From: Planctomycetales bacterium
GTDB lineage: Bacteria > Planctomycetota > Planctomycetia > Pirellulales > Lacipirellulaceae
DNA length: 52,803 nucleotides
Direction: 5' to 3'
Assembly (NCBI GenBank): GCA_020427155.1
Contig: JAGQOW010000018.1
Span: 1-52,803 of the forward strand
Shown: positions 40,960 to 52,803 of the stretch, in pieces
How positions within the stretch are numbered: position 1 is the stretch's first letter
Layout of the letters: each line of letters starts with the position of its first letter
Notes under the pieces: model-generated
Told to the model about the DNA's origin: nothing
Seen by the model: the letters and a program-made list of their open reading frames with translations, nothing else
Database searches by the model: none
Program-made: the position numbers and the translations under genes

Positions 40960-41561
40960 TTCTTCGGCAACCGGCGATCGACTTCTTTCCAGAAGGCGGC
41001 CAGATCGATTTTTACTTCAGGCAAGCGTGATGATTGATAGCGATCATCGACCGGCTGCATGATGGTGTAGCGGCCATCGCTGAGAATCAAGAACTCGAAG
41101 AGTTGCGATGCCGGGTCAACGATCCAGTATTCGGCTACACCGTACTTGGCGTAGAGATCAAGCTTTTCGGTGCGGTCGCGTCGGCTCGTTCCGGGGGAGA
41201 GAATCTCTATGACCAGATCAGGCGGCCCGTTCACTCGCTCGCCAACGATGTCGCGTCGTTCTTTGGAGATGTACAGTAGATCGGGCTGCAGGATCGTGTC
41301 GTCGGAGAAGACGACATCCATCGGGGCCACCAGACTCAGACCGTCTGCCTGATCCTCGGCTCTGGCGAGAATTCGGCACAGCGATCCCAGAATGATCTGA
41401 TGCAGTGGCGAGGGGCAAGGCGACATGATGAGCCTTCCTCGAATGAGTTCGACAGGTTCACCTTCTGGCAGCTTCCAGTAGTCCGCGGCACGATACGGCC
41501 CTACCTCGCTGATCGGCGAGAAGCCCGTGAATTCTTCGAAGTTATGGGATGCCGTGCTCAT
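40956..41561 (-). CDS. Uma2 family (DUF820) restriction-endonuclease-like protein
   Basis: A 201-residue protein with the PD-(D/E)XK core of the Uma2 family: LIRGRLIMSPCPSPLHQIILGSL, DVVFSDDTILQPDLLYISKERRDI, then PPDLVIEILSPGTSRRDRTEKLDLYAKYGVAEYWIVDP. Candidate catalytic residues are the Asp/Glu in PDLVIEIL and the Lys in EKLDLY. These proteins are numerous in planctomycetes and cyanobacteria, and their function is not established, although a nuclease fold is clear. It overlaps the membrane-protein gene downstream. Its own start is 82 nt from the carB stop. Confidence 0.88.
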   Translation of the reverse strand: MSTASHNFEEFTGFSPISEVGPYRAADYWKLPEGEPVELIRGRLIMSPCPSPLHQIILGSLCRILARAEDQADGLSLVAPMDVVFSDDTILQPDLLYISKERRDIVGERVNGPPDLVIEILSPGTSRRDRTEKLDLYAKYGVAEYWIVDPASQLFEFLILSDGRYTIMQPVDDRYQSSRLPEVKIDLAAFWKEVDRRLPKK

Positions 41562-41643
41562 AGCTCTTAGTATACCGAAAGATCATGCAACGCCAGCAGA
41601 AAAACCACCCCTAAGCCCAGAGGTTGCAACCATTGGGCGGGTC

Positions 41644-44901
<3,258 letters not shown>

Positions 44902-45118
44902 AGAGCGGGGACTGGGAGTTGAGGGATAGGAGCTGGCAGGGCTCAAGATGCGAGTAAAATCGCTCCATCGTAGCCCTTCGACTGCAAGAGCTTCAAGTGG
45001 CGCGGCAAGGATTCCCGCTTATCCGGCTTATGCGGGCCAAAGTTGCAGGCGGAAAGGGTGAACATTTGCTCTCGACGCGGAAGGTGGCTACCGCCACGCG
45101 CCAGATTCTCTATCATCA

Positions 45119-45147
45119 AGGCCCTGTTCCCTAATCATTGAGGGCCT
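45119..45147. promoter_or_regulatory. Perfect 7-bp inverted repeat upstream of the XRE gene
   Basis: AGGCCCT (45119-45125) and AGGGCCT (45141-45147) form a hairpin or dimer-binding palindrome with a 15-nt spacer, 45 nt before the ATG of the XRE-domain gene. It could be an operator for that regulator. No T-run follows, so it is not a terminator. Confidence 0.35.
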
Positions 45148-45191
45148 GGCTCGACGACGTTTGTCTCTTCCTGCGGGGTTGCTCTACCAGA

Positions 45192-46286
45192 ATGGCTGCT
45201 TTCGGACCACTGCTCCGATCTTATCGCCTGCGTGCCGGGCTGGGGCTTCGCACCTTTGCCGGACTCATTGGTCAGCGCGCTTCGACCGTCAGCGCTATCG
45301 AATCGGTTCGTCGCGCCCCTTGGCGGCATGATGAGTTGCTGCAGCGGGTGGCTGAAGTGCTGGGGCTGGCCGAATCTTCCGATTCGTGGAACGAGTTGTG
45401 CCTGCTGGCCCGCCGCGATGCTGATCGACCAATCGCGACCAACTCGCCAGGCCAGGGAGAAACACTCCAGTGGTGGTGGTCGACCGATGGAGCTCCTCCG
45501 CTCGATCAGCAAGAGCTGGCCGAGATGGCCTCGTTTCTTGGCGCAACGATCGCAACTGGGCCGTCTGCCGAAGAATCAAACATCGAGTTGCCTCCGCTTA
45601 CTGAATTGGCCATCGAGTGGCGGGTGCGCCGCTTGCTGGGGAGGCGCAACTCGCTCGTAGCGGCCGGGCCGGTCGACGTCGAGTCGGCGCTCGAACGGCA
45701 AGCCAACGTGCGGCTGGAAATCGTCCCCGGGCTGGTACCGCGGTTCAGCGTGCAAGCCTGCGTGGTGAAGTCGCCTGACGCAGTGACCATCTACGTCGAC
45801 CGTATCGTCGGCGACTCGCGACCGCTGGCCTCGTATCGTCAGGTGTTGGCCGAGTGTTACGCGCCGGCTGCCCTGTGGGGCGACGACGCGCTAGCAGATC
45901 AAGCGGCCTGCTGGTTCGAGCGATTGCAGGCCAGCGACGCCTGGCCGCGAGCGCTGCGCGATTGCCGTCGCTTTGCCTTGGCCATGCTCTTGCCTGCCAA
46001 CCCGGTGTTGGCCGGCGCCGAAATCGCCTACCGCGAACTGGTGGAGCAACAAGGTTGGGTCGAGCCGGAGGTCGGCGCCCGCGTGGTGCGCAATCGGGTG
46101 GCCGAGCAGTTTGCCGTGCCGCCTGCCGAGGTACACCGCCGGATGGTCGCCTGGCCCTGCCATCTGTATGGCCGAATCGCCCAAGCCCTGGCCGCCCAAG
46201 AGCCAACGCTGCCGCCGACCGATTGGCTGGTCGACGACGACGCGCCCCGGCAACAAACGCTGTTCGATCTGCGAGCTGCGCCTTAA
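45192..46286 (+). CDS. XRE-type HTH protein with degenerate ImmA/IrrE domain
   Basis: A 364-residue protein. The N-terminal HTH (residues 6-62: LLRSYRLRAGLGLRTFAGLIG, then STVSAIESVRRAPW) is of the Cro/CI type with an extended recognition part. The C-terminal half follows the ImmA/IrrE layout: AVTIYVDRI, a helix where the HExxH zinc site should be, then RDCRRFALAMLLPANPVL and VVRNRVAEQFAVPPAEVHRRM. The HExxH is missing (YRQVLAECYAPA, 215-226) and the third-ligand region reads RDC instead of an acidic ExxAN. It is therefore probably a non-catalytic sensor or regulator derived from an anti-repressor peptidase. ATG at 45192 is chosen because the HTH begins there. No partner gene is visible. Confidence 0.72.
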   Translation: MAAFGPLLRSYRLRAGLGLRTFAGLIGQRASTVSAIESVRRAPWRHDELLQRVAEVLGLAESSDSWNELCLLARRDADRPIATNSPGQGETLQWWWSTDGAPPLDQQELAEMASFLGATIATGPSAEESNIELPPLTELAIEWRVRRLLGRRNSLVAAGPVDVESALERQANVRLEIVPGLVPRFSVQACVVKSPDAVTIYVDRIVGDSRPLASYRQVLAECYAPAALWGDDALADQAACWFERLQASDAWPRALRDCRRFALAMLLPANPVLAGAEIAYRELVEQQGWVEPEVGARVVRNRVAEQFAVPPAEVHRRMVAWPCHLYGRIAQALAAQEPTLPPTDWLVDDDAPRQQTLFDLRAAP

Positions 46287-46663
46287 CGCGCTTGTGGGTA
46301 GAAGAATGGGACGCGGAGGAACGCTGCTTGGGCGGATTTATTGCGGATCAAGAGCTGGGGTTATCCAAGTACTTCGGGCGATGGTTTCGAGGAGCTATAG
46401 AATGGTGCCGCCAGGCCCATCAGATCGGGCGATTCAAAGCCAAACAAATCGATGGGCCGCTTCGCTTTGGCTCATCCTGCCGAATCATGCTAGACGGGAC
46501 GATGAAGCTGAGGCAGGTTCGACCAATCCCAAACTAAAGTGAATCTGCTGTGCCCTCAGGCATGGCTGCGTTCTGGACGATATACAGCGTCGAGCTTTAT
46601 AATCCGTCATATCCAGGTGTTATGCGGCACTGTGCCGTAAAATTCTTGTTCTGCGGCTCCTCG
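46287..46663. other. Intergenic region before the first cassette-like gene
   Basis: About 375 nt without a defensible gene. Near its end GTTATGC (46619-46625) resembles an integron core site (GTTRRRY, one mismatch) and may mark the left edge of the first cassette. No integrase gene and no attI-like region were recognised. Confidence 0.4.
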
Positions 46664-47275
46664 ATGATACTCGACGTACCGAATATCGACAGCCCAAGAT
46701 TCTCAACTGGCGTGAGCATGCTTCGCGAGCGAGGCGGCTTCCGCCTTGATGGCGTTGAATTCGCGAAAAACGGAACGGTACTTGAATGTCGCGTCCAATC
46801 TTCTTGGAACCCCGAAAACCTCACTGACGAATTTGCATTGCGTGATCTGACGCGCGCTCAAAGTCTGCACGCCGAACTCATCTCCCAATCGAACGACTTC
46901 GCCGAAGCGACAGCAGGGCTCACACCACGCGTATCGTTGATTGATGATTACGGAATGGGGTGTGTCGAACTTGCCCAACTGCACGCGGAAAGGGTCAAAT
47001 GGACGAACATCCCTTCATCCATCTACTGTGATATTCCAAAACTGATGGACTACCTATCCGCAAACGGATTCCGCATGAACGACGCTACAATCGGTTCGAT
47101 GCACTCGTACTCGATCACCTTCGCCGGACCGAATGCTTTGACAATCACGTGCGATCGGGGACAATTGTTCTTGGGCGGCGAACGATCCGAACTTGAAGGC
47201 CACGGCCTCTGGAAGACGTTCGACTCGTTTCCAGACTTTGAGGACGCCGTGATACGCTTCCTGTCCCGAACATGA
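46664..47275 (+). CDS. Hypothetical cassette-borne protein
   Basis: A 203-residue soluble protein of no recognised family. It is mixed alpha/beta, with an N-terminal MILDVPNIDSPRFSTGVSML and a C-terminal beta-rich part (SYSITFAGPNALTITCDRGQLFLGG) ending in FEDAVIRFLSRT. ATG at 46664 is used; ATG at 46622 and GTG at 46550 are in the same frame and neither has a clear ribosome-binding site. Composition is less GC-rich than in the flanking genes. An attC-type hairpin begins 8 nt after its stop codon, the expected position in an integron cassette. Transfer by cassette insertion is inferred; function unknown. Confidence 0.6.
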   Translation: MILDVPNIDSPRFSTGVSMLRERGGFRLDGVEFAKNGTVLECRVQSSWNPENLTDEFALRDLTRAQSLHAELISQSNDFAEATAGLTPRVSLIDDYGMGCVELAQLHAERVKWTNIPSSIYCDIPKLMDYLSANGFRMNDATIGSMHSYSITFAGPNALTITCDRGQLFLGGERSELEGHGLWKTFDSFPDFEDAVIRFLSRT

Positions 47276-47282
47276 AAACGCC

Positions 47283-47373
47283 GCAGAACAACGCGATGCA
47301 CACGGAGCCGCCGATCGCGCGGTTTGCCAATGGCGAGCGTACTCCGGCGGCCCGGTGATCGTAATCGTTAGCC
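47283..47373 (+). repeat. attC-type integron recombination site
   Basis: The right arm 47345-47361 pairs along all 17 bases with the left arm 47294-47313, leaving three left-arm bases (G47298, A47302, A47306) unpaired, the hallmark of a folded attC site. A 31-nt variable terminal structure separates the arms. The 3' end carries GTTAGCC (47367-47373), close to the GTTRRRY core site, and AAC occurs at the matching 5' position. The left arm CGATGCACACGG matches, from memory, a motif common in planctomycete cassette arrays. It sits exactly between two genes on the same strand. Confidence 0.75.
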
Positions 47374-47385
47374 GTGCCGATCCCA

Positions 47386-47772
47386 ATGAACGCGAACAAA
47401 GAAGTCCTAGGTTTTTCCGCCGCCTTTGTCGTGGCCGCGCTTGTAGGCATTGCTTCTTGCGTGGATGGCATTCGCAGCCTTGTTTCCGGGAGCCAAAATG
47501 TCACATGGCTTACGGATCACAACGTATTGGTCCGAAGCTTCAACGTCACTGGAGCATCAGCGCGGTTGTTAGGGACGGCCGAACTCACTTTTGGCGTCAG
47601 CCTGGTGGTCGCCGCGGGCCTGCTTCCACGGGCAATCGATGCTCGTCGCACGAGGGGCAGTTTGCTTGCATTGCCCACTTGGGCACGGGGACTGCTCGTG
47701 GCAGCTACGCTGATGCTTGGCGTCAGCACGATAGTAATTGTCAGTACCTTCTTTTGGCCCGCATCGTCTTGA
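47386..47772 (+). CDS. Small membrane protein, probably cassette-borne
   Basis: A 128-residue protein beginning MNANKEVLGFSAAFVVAALVGIASCV at 47386, 13 nt after the attC core site. It has three or four hydrophobic segments: the N-terminal one, LLGTAELTFGVSLVVAAGLL, and LLVAATLMLGVSTIVIVSTFFW. Start ATG at 47386 is preferred to the in-frame codon 12 nt upstream. Small membrane proteins are common cargo in integron cassettes. A possible second attC-like structure begins 13 nt after the stop. Function unknown. Confidence 0.65.
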   Translation: MNANKEVLGFSAAFVVAALVGIASCVDGIRSLVSGSQNVTWLTDHNVLVRSFNVTGASARLLGTAELTFGVSLVVAAGLLPRAIDARRTRGSLLALPTWARGLLVAATLMLGVSTIVIVSTFFWPASS

Positions 47773-47784
47773 GGTTATTCCCAC

Positions 47785-47907
47785 GCCTAACAAGTCGATG
47801 CAGTATACCCGCCAGCACTTCGGCGGTTGAGCATTGTCCCTCGGTATCGTTTATACTTTGTGATATGCGCTCTCCGTTGATGGCGGGCAACTGAGCTTGT
47901 TCGTTCA
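47785..47907 (+). repeat. Possible second attC-like site
   Basis: It starts with GCCTAAC (47785-47791), a good RYYYAAC core, followed by CGATGCA as in the first attC. AACAAG, CAGT and CCCGCC on the left pair in order with GGCGGG, ACTG and CTTGTT (ending 47901) on the right, around a large centre of about 65 nt. The right core GTTCGTT is a poor match to GTTRRRY, so this site may be degraded or misread. Confidence 0.4.
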
Positions 47908-47993
47908 CTACCCCAAGCGTCAAACGCCGGACATAGTCAGCGGCCTGGACAAAGTTCCTTGGTGCGTTTTATGCTTTCCACACGCACTACTGC

Positions 47994-48506
47994 TTACAGC
48001 TTGCCGATCCATGGGGCGTTTTTGTCGGTGTGCTTTCTGAGGTATGCGCTGAGTTGGCCCGCATGGTGCTGGATATGTCTGATGCTGGCCAGGTGATGCT
48101 CGCCGCGGGACATGGGATACCAGGGAAAACCTGAGGGCTTTGCTAGCGACTGCTCTGTTTCGGCCGCGATTACTTCAGCCGCTTTGGCGCGGCAATGCTC
48201 GACATAATCAGCAACCAGTTCTTTTTCGCAGGGAGTTATGGCAGTTGCCGCTGCGCCCGAGCGATGGTTTGCCAGGCCCAAGTCGATTGCTTCCTCGCGA
48301 AACGCTGAGGGCGGTCGGAAAGAAGCCTCGTCCTGCGATAAGTAGAGATCGACGAAGAACAAGGTGTGGTATGCGACCTGCCAGAAGGGCGCCTGGCCAA
48401 TCTGCCCTTCCCAATGCTCCGCAGGACACAAGCCGATGCACGAGTCGAGCATCGCAAGAGACGCATCGAACTGATCCTGGATCACCTGCTTCAGGTATTC
48501 AAGCAT
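47994..48506 (-). CDS. DinB-family protein
   Basis: A 170-residue four-helix-bundle metalloprotein of the DinB/YfiT type. ATG at 48506 follows GAGAGGG; the longer upstream frame runs through a palindromic repeat and is not coding. The putative metal ligands are the His in AYHTLFFVDLY and two His in SIRHIQHHAGQLSAYL, the usual three-histidine pattern. Members include thiol-dependent transferases and stress-induced proteins, and no substrate can be assigned. It stands alone between the cassette patch and the sugar cluster. Confidence 0.82.
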   Translation of the reverse strand: MLEYLKQVIQDQFDASLAMLDSCIGLCPAEHWEGQIGQAPFWQVAYHTLFFVDLYLSQDEASFRPPSAFREEAIDLGLANHRSGAAATAITPCEKELVADYVEHCRAKAAEVIAAETEQSLAKPSGFPWYPMSRGEHHLASIRHIQHHAGQLSAYLRKHTDKNAPWIGKL

Positions 48507-48605
48507 TTCGTAGACCCTCTCCGCAACTCTGCAAGTTACTAGGGTGGGCCGTGGCCCATCGAATCGGGAGACGCAAAGAAACCAAGTGAAACGCTGGGCC
48601 GCTGG

Positions 48606-48681
48606 GCGCCACTGCTGGCTTGTCCAGCAGTGCGGAGCGGGTACCAGGATTCCACTGCTGGACAAGCCAGACAGTGGCACC
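48606..48681. repeat. REP-like palindromic pair
   Basis: CACTGCTGG-CTTGT-CCAGCAGTG (48610-48632) is a perfect hairpin. A second unit (48653-48677: CACTGCTGG-ACAAGCCAGACAGTG) carries the same core in the opposite orientation. Both have GGTGCC/GGCGCC-like flanks. From memory this CACTGCTGG palindrome is a very frequent intergenic repeat in Pirellulales. Its position after and before opposite genes suggests an mRNA-end or nucleoid-structure role. Confidence 0.75.
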
Positions 48682-48748
48682 CCAAGTTGGCAATGCCATT
48701 CCCGATGCCACAATGCGATTCCTGCCTAGATTGCTATAACTACAACAG

Positions 48749-49885
48749 CTACCCGACCTGCTGCCAGGAGCGATCTTTCGCGCTGGCGAGCACGGCGTCG
48801 CAGACTTTTTGGGTTTCTAGCGCATCGCGGAAGGTGGGGCTGGTAGATTTGCCCTTGGCGAGGTTTTCCAGGAAGTCGGCTACCTGGTGCACGAACGTGT
48901 GTTCGTAGCCGATTTGCAGTCCCGGCACCCACCAGTGGTCCATGTACGGCTGGTCGCCGTCGGTCACATGAATGCTGCGCCAGCCGCGCACCTTTGATTC
49001 GTCGGCATGGTCGAAATACTCGAGCCGGTGCAGGTCGTGCAGGTCCCAACGGAGCGAGGCATGCTCGCCGTTGATCTCCAGCGTGTAGAGCGCCTTGTGG
49101 CCCCGCGCGTAGCGGGTCGACTCGAACAGGCCGAGCGAACCATTCTTGAAGTGGCACATGAACGTGCAGGCGTCGTCGATGCCAACTTTCTCGACCTTGC
49201 CGGTCAATTGATGAGACCGCTCTTTGATAAACGTCTCGGTCATGGCACTGACGTCGGAAATACCGCCGTTGAGCCAGATAGCGGTATCGATGCAGTGGGC
49301 TAGCAGGTCGCCGGTCACGCCGCTGCCGGCCGCTGCCGCGTCGAGTCGCCAGAGTGCTGCTCCCCCCTGCGGCAAGTCTGCCGCAATGGTCCAGTCTTGC
49401 AGAAAATTGGCGCGGTAATGAAAGATGCGTCCCAGCTTGCCCGAGTCGACAATCTGCTTGGCCAGCGTCACGGCTGGCACGCGGCGGTAGTTGTACCAAA
49501 CCGTATTGGCCACGCCGGCTTTCTCGACCGCGGCGCACATGGCTTCGCCTTCGGCAACGTTCATGGCAAGCGGCTTTTCGCAGAGAATCATCTTGCCGGC
49601 CTCGGCCGCGGCGATGGCCATCTCCTGGTGCAGGTTGTTGGGCACGCAGATATCGACAGCGTCAATATCGTCGCGCTCCAGCAGCTTCCGCCAGTCGGTT
49701 TCGATCGATTCGTAGCCCCAGGTGTCGGCAAACTTTTGCACCGCTTCGGCGTTGCGTCCACAAGCCGCCTTGAGCACGGGGTGATATTCCAGCTCAAAGA
49801 AATTGGAAACGCGGTTATAGGCATTCGAATGCGTCCGGCCCATAAAGCCGTAGCCGATCATTCCGATGTTGAGAGGTTTTGGCAT
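48749..49885 (-). CDS. Gfo/Idh/MocA-family NAD(P)-dependent oxidoreductase
   Basis: A 378-residue oxidoreductase. The N-terminal Rossmann fold has [18 protein letters not shown] (nucleotide-binding GxGxxG type), [14 protein letters not shown] and the family signature EKPLAMN, whose Lys is catalytic. The C-terminal dimerisation domain contains [17 protein letters not shown] at 49885 ([11 protein letters not shown]) is chosen because the Rossmann strand begins there; AAGGATT lies upstream. It is co-directional with the sugar-isomerase-like genes at 50387 and 51932 and probably acts with them in oxidation of a sugar or inositol. The substrate is not deducible. Confidence 0.92.
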   Translation of the reverse strand: MPKPLNIGMIGYGFMGRTHSNAYNRVSNFFELEYHPVLKAACGRNAEAVQKFADTWGYESIETDWRKLLERDDIDAVDICVPNNLHQEMAIAAAEAGKMILCEKPLAMNVAEGEAMCAAVEKAGVANTVWYNYRRVPAVTLAKQIVDSGKLGRIFHYRANFLQDWTIAADLPQGGAALWRLDAAAAGSGVTGDLLAHCIDTAIWLNGGISDVSAMTETFIKERSHQLTGKVEKVGIDDACTFMCHFKNGSLGLFESTRYARGHKALYTLEINGEHASLRWDLHDLHRLEYFDHADESKVRGWRSIHVTDGDQPYMDHWWVPGLQIGYEHTFVHQVADFLENLAKGKSTSPTFRDALETQKVCDAVLASAKDRSWQQVG

Positions 49886-49937
49886 GAGTGAGTAATCCTT
49901 CGTATTTGGTAGTGCTGGAGGTTTCTGAGTGGCGGGC

Positions 49938-50383
49938 AAAAGCGGAAGGCGGAAAGCGGAAAGCCAGTGGAGTTGGCGCCATAGCTAGTTGTCTTTCGCC
50001 TTTGTGGACTTGATCGAGGATACGATGATCTTGATCAGCTCCTCGGCCTCATCTTTAAGCGGAGTCAGTTTACTTGATGCTACGATGTCGGATTCCATGA
50101 GTAGTTCAAACCAAAGTATGGTTTCATCCAATTCCTGTTCGACGATCCCGAGTTTGGAAACGAACTCCGCATCGGACCGAGCCCTAGATGCTTCACGAAA
50201 GTTGGCTGCCACACTGGTTCCCGACCGGAGCACCTGCTTCCCCATGACCTGAGCGGCAGTATCCTTCGGCAAGGCGGAGTACATCCGAACGACTCGCAAT
50301 GCAAACTGCTTTGTCCTGTCACGCAGCCCTTCCATTCGCATAACAGCCTCCCCTCGGCTTTCCGCTTTCCCCCTTCCGCTTTT
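49938..50383. mobile_element. Inverted-repeat-bounded element carrying an IVP-type gene
   Basis: The left arm 49938-49965 and the reverse complement of 50356-50383 match at 27 of 28 positions. Each arm, read inward, is an iteration of GCGGAA(A/G)G and contains GCGGAAAGCGGAAAGC. Between them is one gene, the four-helix-bundle protein at 49985-50341. The element fills the gap between the oxidoreductase and the TIM-barrel gene, ending 3 nt before the latter's stop. No transposase and no obvious target-site duplication were seen. An empty relative is at 24233-24292. Confidence 0.7.
49985..50341 (-). CDS. Four-helix-bundle protein (S23/23S-rRNA intervening-sequence type)
   Basis: A 118-residue all-helical protein of the S23-IVP family, first seen inside 23S rRNA intervening sequences and related to the Avd accessory protein of diversity-generating retroelements. 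Hallmarks are QVLRSGTSVAANFREASRARSDAEFVSKLGIVEQELDETILWFELL. These proteins form oligomers with a positively charged face that can bind nucleic acid. Here it is free-standing. ATG at 50341 follows GGGGAGG, placed just inside the right inverted repeat. The gene is bracketed by near-perfect inverted repeats. Its cellular role is unknown. Confidence 0.9.
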   Translation of the reverse strand: MRMEGLRDRTKQFALRVVRMYSALPKDTAAQVMGKQVLRSGTSVAANFREASRARSDAEFVSKLGIVEQELDETILWFELLMESDIVASSKLTPLKDEAEELIKIIVSSIKSTKAKDN

Positions 50384-50386
50384 CTC

Positions 50387-51436
<1,050 letters not shown>

Positions 51437-51462
51437 TGGTTTGGGCTCCTGTTTCTTTGTTT

Positions 51463-51929
51463 ACCGCGGAGATCGCGGAGTTTCGCAGAGAGGGTGATGA
51501 GAGTGATTGGGATTTGTCATTCAGAAGTTCTTGACTAACCGTCTCACTCCGTCTTTCAATAACGTGACATTAAAGTTAATAAGCAGCCCTACTTTCTTGT
51601 TGCTCATTTTCATGTAAGAAAGTACCTGAGCTTGGTGGATAGGAAGCAAGCTATCGACCGATTTTAACTCCACTATTACTTGATTCTCCACGAGTAAATC
51701 GATTCGATATCCAACTTCAAGTTGCACATCGCGATACACGACCGGCAGTGGCACTTCCGTTTCGACAAGCAAATCTCGATCTCGTAGTTCGAAGGCCAAG
51801 CAGGCTTGATAAGCCGATTCCAACAAGCCCGGCCCGAGCGCTCGATGCACTTTAATTGCCGCATCAACGACCGCGCCAGTTAAATCATTCGGATTCATGC
51901 TCTCTGCGTTTCTCCGCGCACTCTGCGGT
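51463..51929. mobile_element. Inverted-repeat-bounded element carrying a GxxExxY gene
   Basis: The left arm 51463-51492 and the reverse complement of 51900-51929 match at 24 of 30 positions. The arms iterate CGCGGAG/CGCAGAG motifs and both end GCAGAGAG pointing inward. The single gene inside starts one base from the right arm, so the arm itself supplies the purine-rich ribosome-binding site. The right arm ends 2 nt before the stop codon of the upstream cupin-like gene. No transposase or clear target duplication was seen. Confidence 0.65.
51521..51898 (-). CDS. GxxExxY protein
   Basis: A 125-residue protein of the GxxExxY family, a PD-(D/E)XK-nuclease-like fold. The name-giving motif is GLLESAYQ, followed by FELRDRDLLVETEVPLPVVYRDVQLEVGYRIDLLVENQVIVELKSVDSLLPIHQAQVLSYM. 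The Asp in YRIDLLV and Glu/Lys in VIVELKS match the nuclease core. Start ATG at 51898 with AGAGAG upstream. Codon use is more AT-rich than in the neighbours. These genes are widespread, often near repeats, and of unknown function. Here it lies between inverted repeats in a sugar-metabolism cluster, as the IVP gene does 1.2 kb away. Confidence 0.9.
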   Translation of the reverse strand: MNPNDLTGAVVDAAIKVHRALGPGLLESAYQACLAFELRDRDLLVETEVPLPVVYRDVQLEVGYRIDLLVENQVIVELKSVDSLLPIHQAQVLSYMKMSNKKVGLLINFNVTLLKDGVRRLVKNF

Positions 51930-51931
51930 GA

Positions 51932-52803
51932 TTACTTCCGATAATCCCCCACTTTTGGAACCGTATCGAAGGTATCGGGGCCGAAGTAGCGGAGACCGAC
52001 CAGCGGTTCGCTGCCGGTGTTTTCGATTTCGACGCCTGTGGTGGCAGCTTCGTGAGAGATGAACACTTCGTCTTCGGTGAGCGCGCCGAAGCGAATCATC
52101 GCCGGAGTCTGCAGATTGAGCGAACCCATCCGGCCACGGCCCTGGACCGTGATCCAGCTGCTTGCTCCGGGATCGATCAGCGTGCATTTGGCTCCGGGGT
52201 CGAGAGTCAGCTCCTTGGCGCTAAACAGCTGCTTGCCATCGACGTGGCCATAGACGATCCAGCGGTCGACCCAGCCCTGGTCTTGTTCGGCAACGATCGG
52301 TTCCAGGTAGTTGCTCTCTTTGAAGTGCGTGTCGACGTTCTTTTCCCAATCGAGCTGGCCAATGATGAAGTCAAGATCCTGATGCTTATCTGCGGGCATG
52401 TCTTTGACCAGCAGCGCCCAGGGTACCTCGCGGCCTTCGACCAGCGATTGATACATGCCGAAGACGTCGCTGCCCCACTGCGGTTCGTAAGTGCAGAGCG
52501 AGCCGGGGGCATGCAGCACTCCGGGCGGAATCAACCAGCCGGTGCCTCGCTGCAAGCGGTAGGCCCGGCTGAGATCGAGTATGCCGTTATCGCCGCGGCT
52601 CCAATTCTCCAGGCAGCGACGCAAGTCGGCCTTGGTCGTGCCCGGCTCGAGGCCCATGAAGGTGTAGGCAAAGTTGTTGTCGACATTGTTGTACTGCGGG
52701 CAGAAGTAGTAAGACTCGGGTTTGCCTTCCTGGCCGACCAGGGCGGCATCTTCTGCGCTCTGGTGCATGTGGTGCGGAATCGGACCCATGTTGTCGAAAA
52801 ACT
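51932..52803 (-). CDS. Cupin / mannose-6-phosphate-isomerase-like protein (5' end outside window)
   Basis: The frame is open to the right edge, so at least 290 residues are seen and the start is missing. The visible start, FFDNMGPIPHHMHQSAED, has the His-rich metal site of phosphomannose-isomerase-type cupins. Further cupin signals are TGWLIPPGVLHAPGSLCTYEPQWG (second metal ligand region) and a C-terminal second cupin (AKELTLDPGAKCTLIDPGASSWITVQGRGRMG). It is probably the first visible gene of the sugar cluster that continues with the TIM-barrel protein and the oxidoreductase. Confidence 0.8.
   Translation of the reverse strand, partial: FFDNMGPIPHHMHQSAEDAALVGQEGKPESYYFCPQYNNVDNNFAYTFMGLEPGTTKADLRRCLENWSRGDNGILDLSRAYRLQRGTGWLIPPGVLHAPGSLCTYEPQWGSDVFGMYQSLVEGREVPWALLVKDMPADKHQDLDFIIGQLDWEKNVDTHFKESNYLEPIVAEQDQGWVDRWIVYGHVDGKQLFSAKELTLDPGAKCTLIDPGASSWITVQGRGRMGSLNLQTPAMIRFGALTEDEVFISHEAATTGVEIENTGSEPLVGLRYFGPDTFDTVPKVGDYRK

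Noticed and set aside
45854..46537. Arg-rich overlapping plus-strand frame inside and after the XRE gene
   Set aside because: Alternative frame of a high-GC gene, mostly Arg/Ala/Pro; no start signal.

Overview
The window comes from the chromosome of a planctomycete, most likely order Pirellulales and possibly Lacipirellulaceae-like. That placement is inferred from the dockerin type I and PEP-CTERM secreted proteins, a large CSLREA/Pmp-repeat surface protein with an N-terminal LEDRRML motif, planctomycete-style NusG and RpoC extensions, and families typical of the group. Nothing here fixes the species.

Layout. 1-1044: the end of a sensor kinase and an OmpR-type response regulator, separated by a diverged duplication. 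1387-6399: a 1333-residue secreted repeat protein and a small DUF2975-like membrane protein. 6691-24708, all on the minus strand: the translation/transcription core, read in the order tRNA-Thr(TGT), Tyr, Gly, Thr(GGT), tuf, tRNA-Trp, secE, nusG, rplK, rplA, rplJ, rplL, rpoB, rpoC, rpsL, rpsG, a strong intrinsic terminator, then fusA as a separate unit. 24863-33980: a secreted matrixin-like protease, an unusual sigma factor with three extra HTH modules, a secreted protein of unknown function, glgC facing a 68-codon gene across a CRP-like palindrome, a glycosyltransferase and an alpha/beta hydrolase. 34018-38722: kdsD, kdsC and a giant OstA/LptC-like protein, an LPS-assembly block that supports a diderm envelope. 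39047-46286: DUF4332, a membrane protein, Uma2, carB, and an XRE protein with a degenerate ImmA/IrrE domain. 46619-47907: an accessory patch that looks like one or two integron gene cassettes without an integrase. 47994-52803: DinB, then a sugar cluster (Gfo/Idh oxidoreductase, xylose-isomerase-like barrel, cupin/mannose-6-phosphate-isomerase-like protein).

The most unusual theme is a set of intergenic elements bounded by inverted repeats whose arms are themselves short iterated motifs. Two of them carry one small gene each (a four-helix-bundle/S23-IVP protein and a GxxExxY protein) and sit in two neighbouring gaps of the sugar cluster. Others are empty and lie in spacers of the ribosomal/tRNA region and elsewhere. 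One empty copy shares a 16-base core with the arms around the IVP gene, which suggests cargo-bearing and cargo-less members of one family. Other points are a natural arginine at the streptomycin position 88 of ribosomal protein S12, the attC hairpin with three extrahelical bases, and the sigma factor architecture.

All calls were made by reading the sequence and translations; no search or folding program was run. Family names rest on recognised motifs and gene context.
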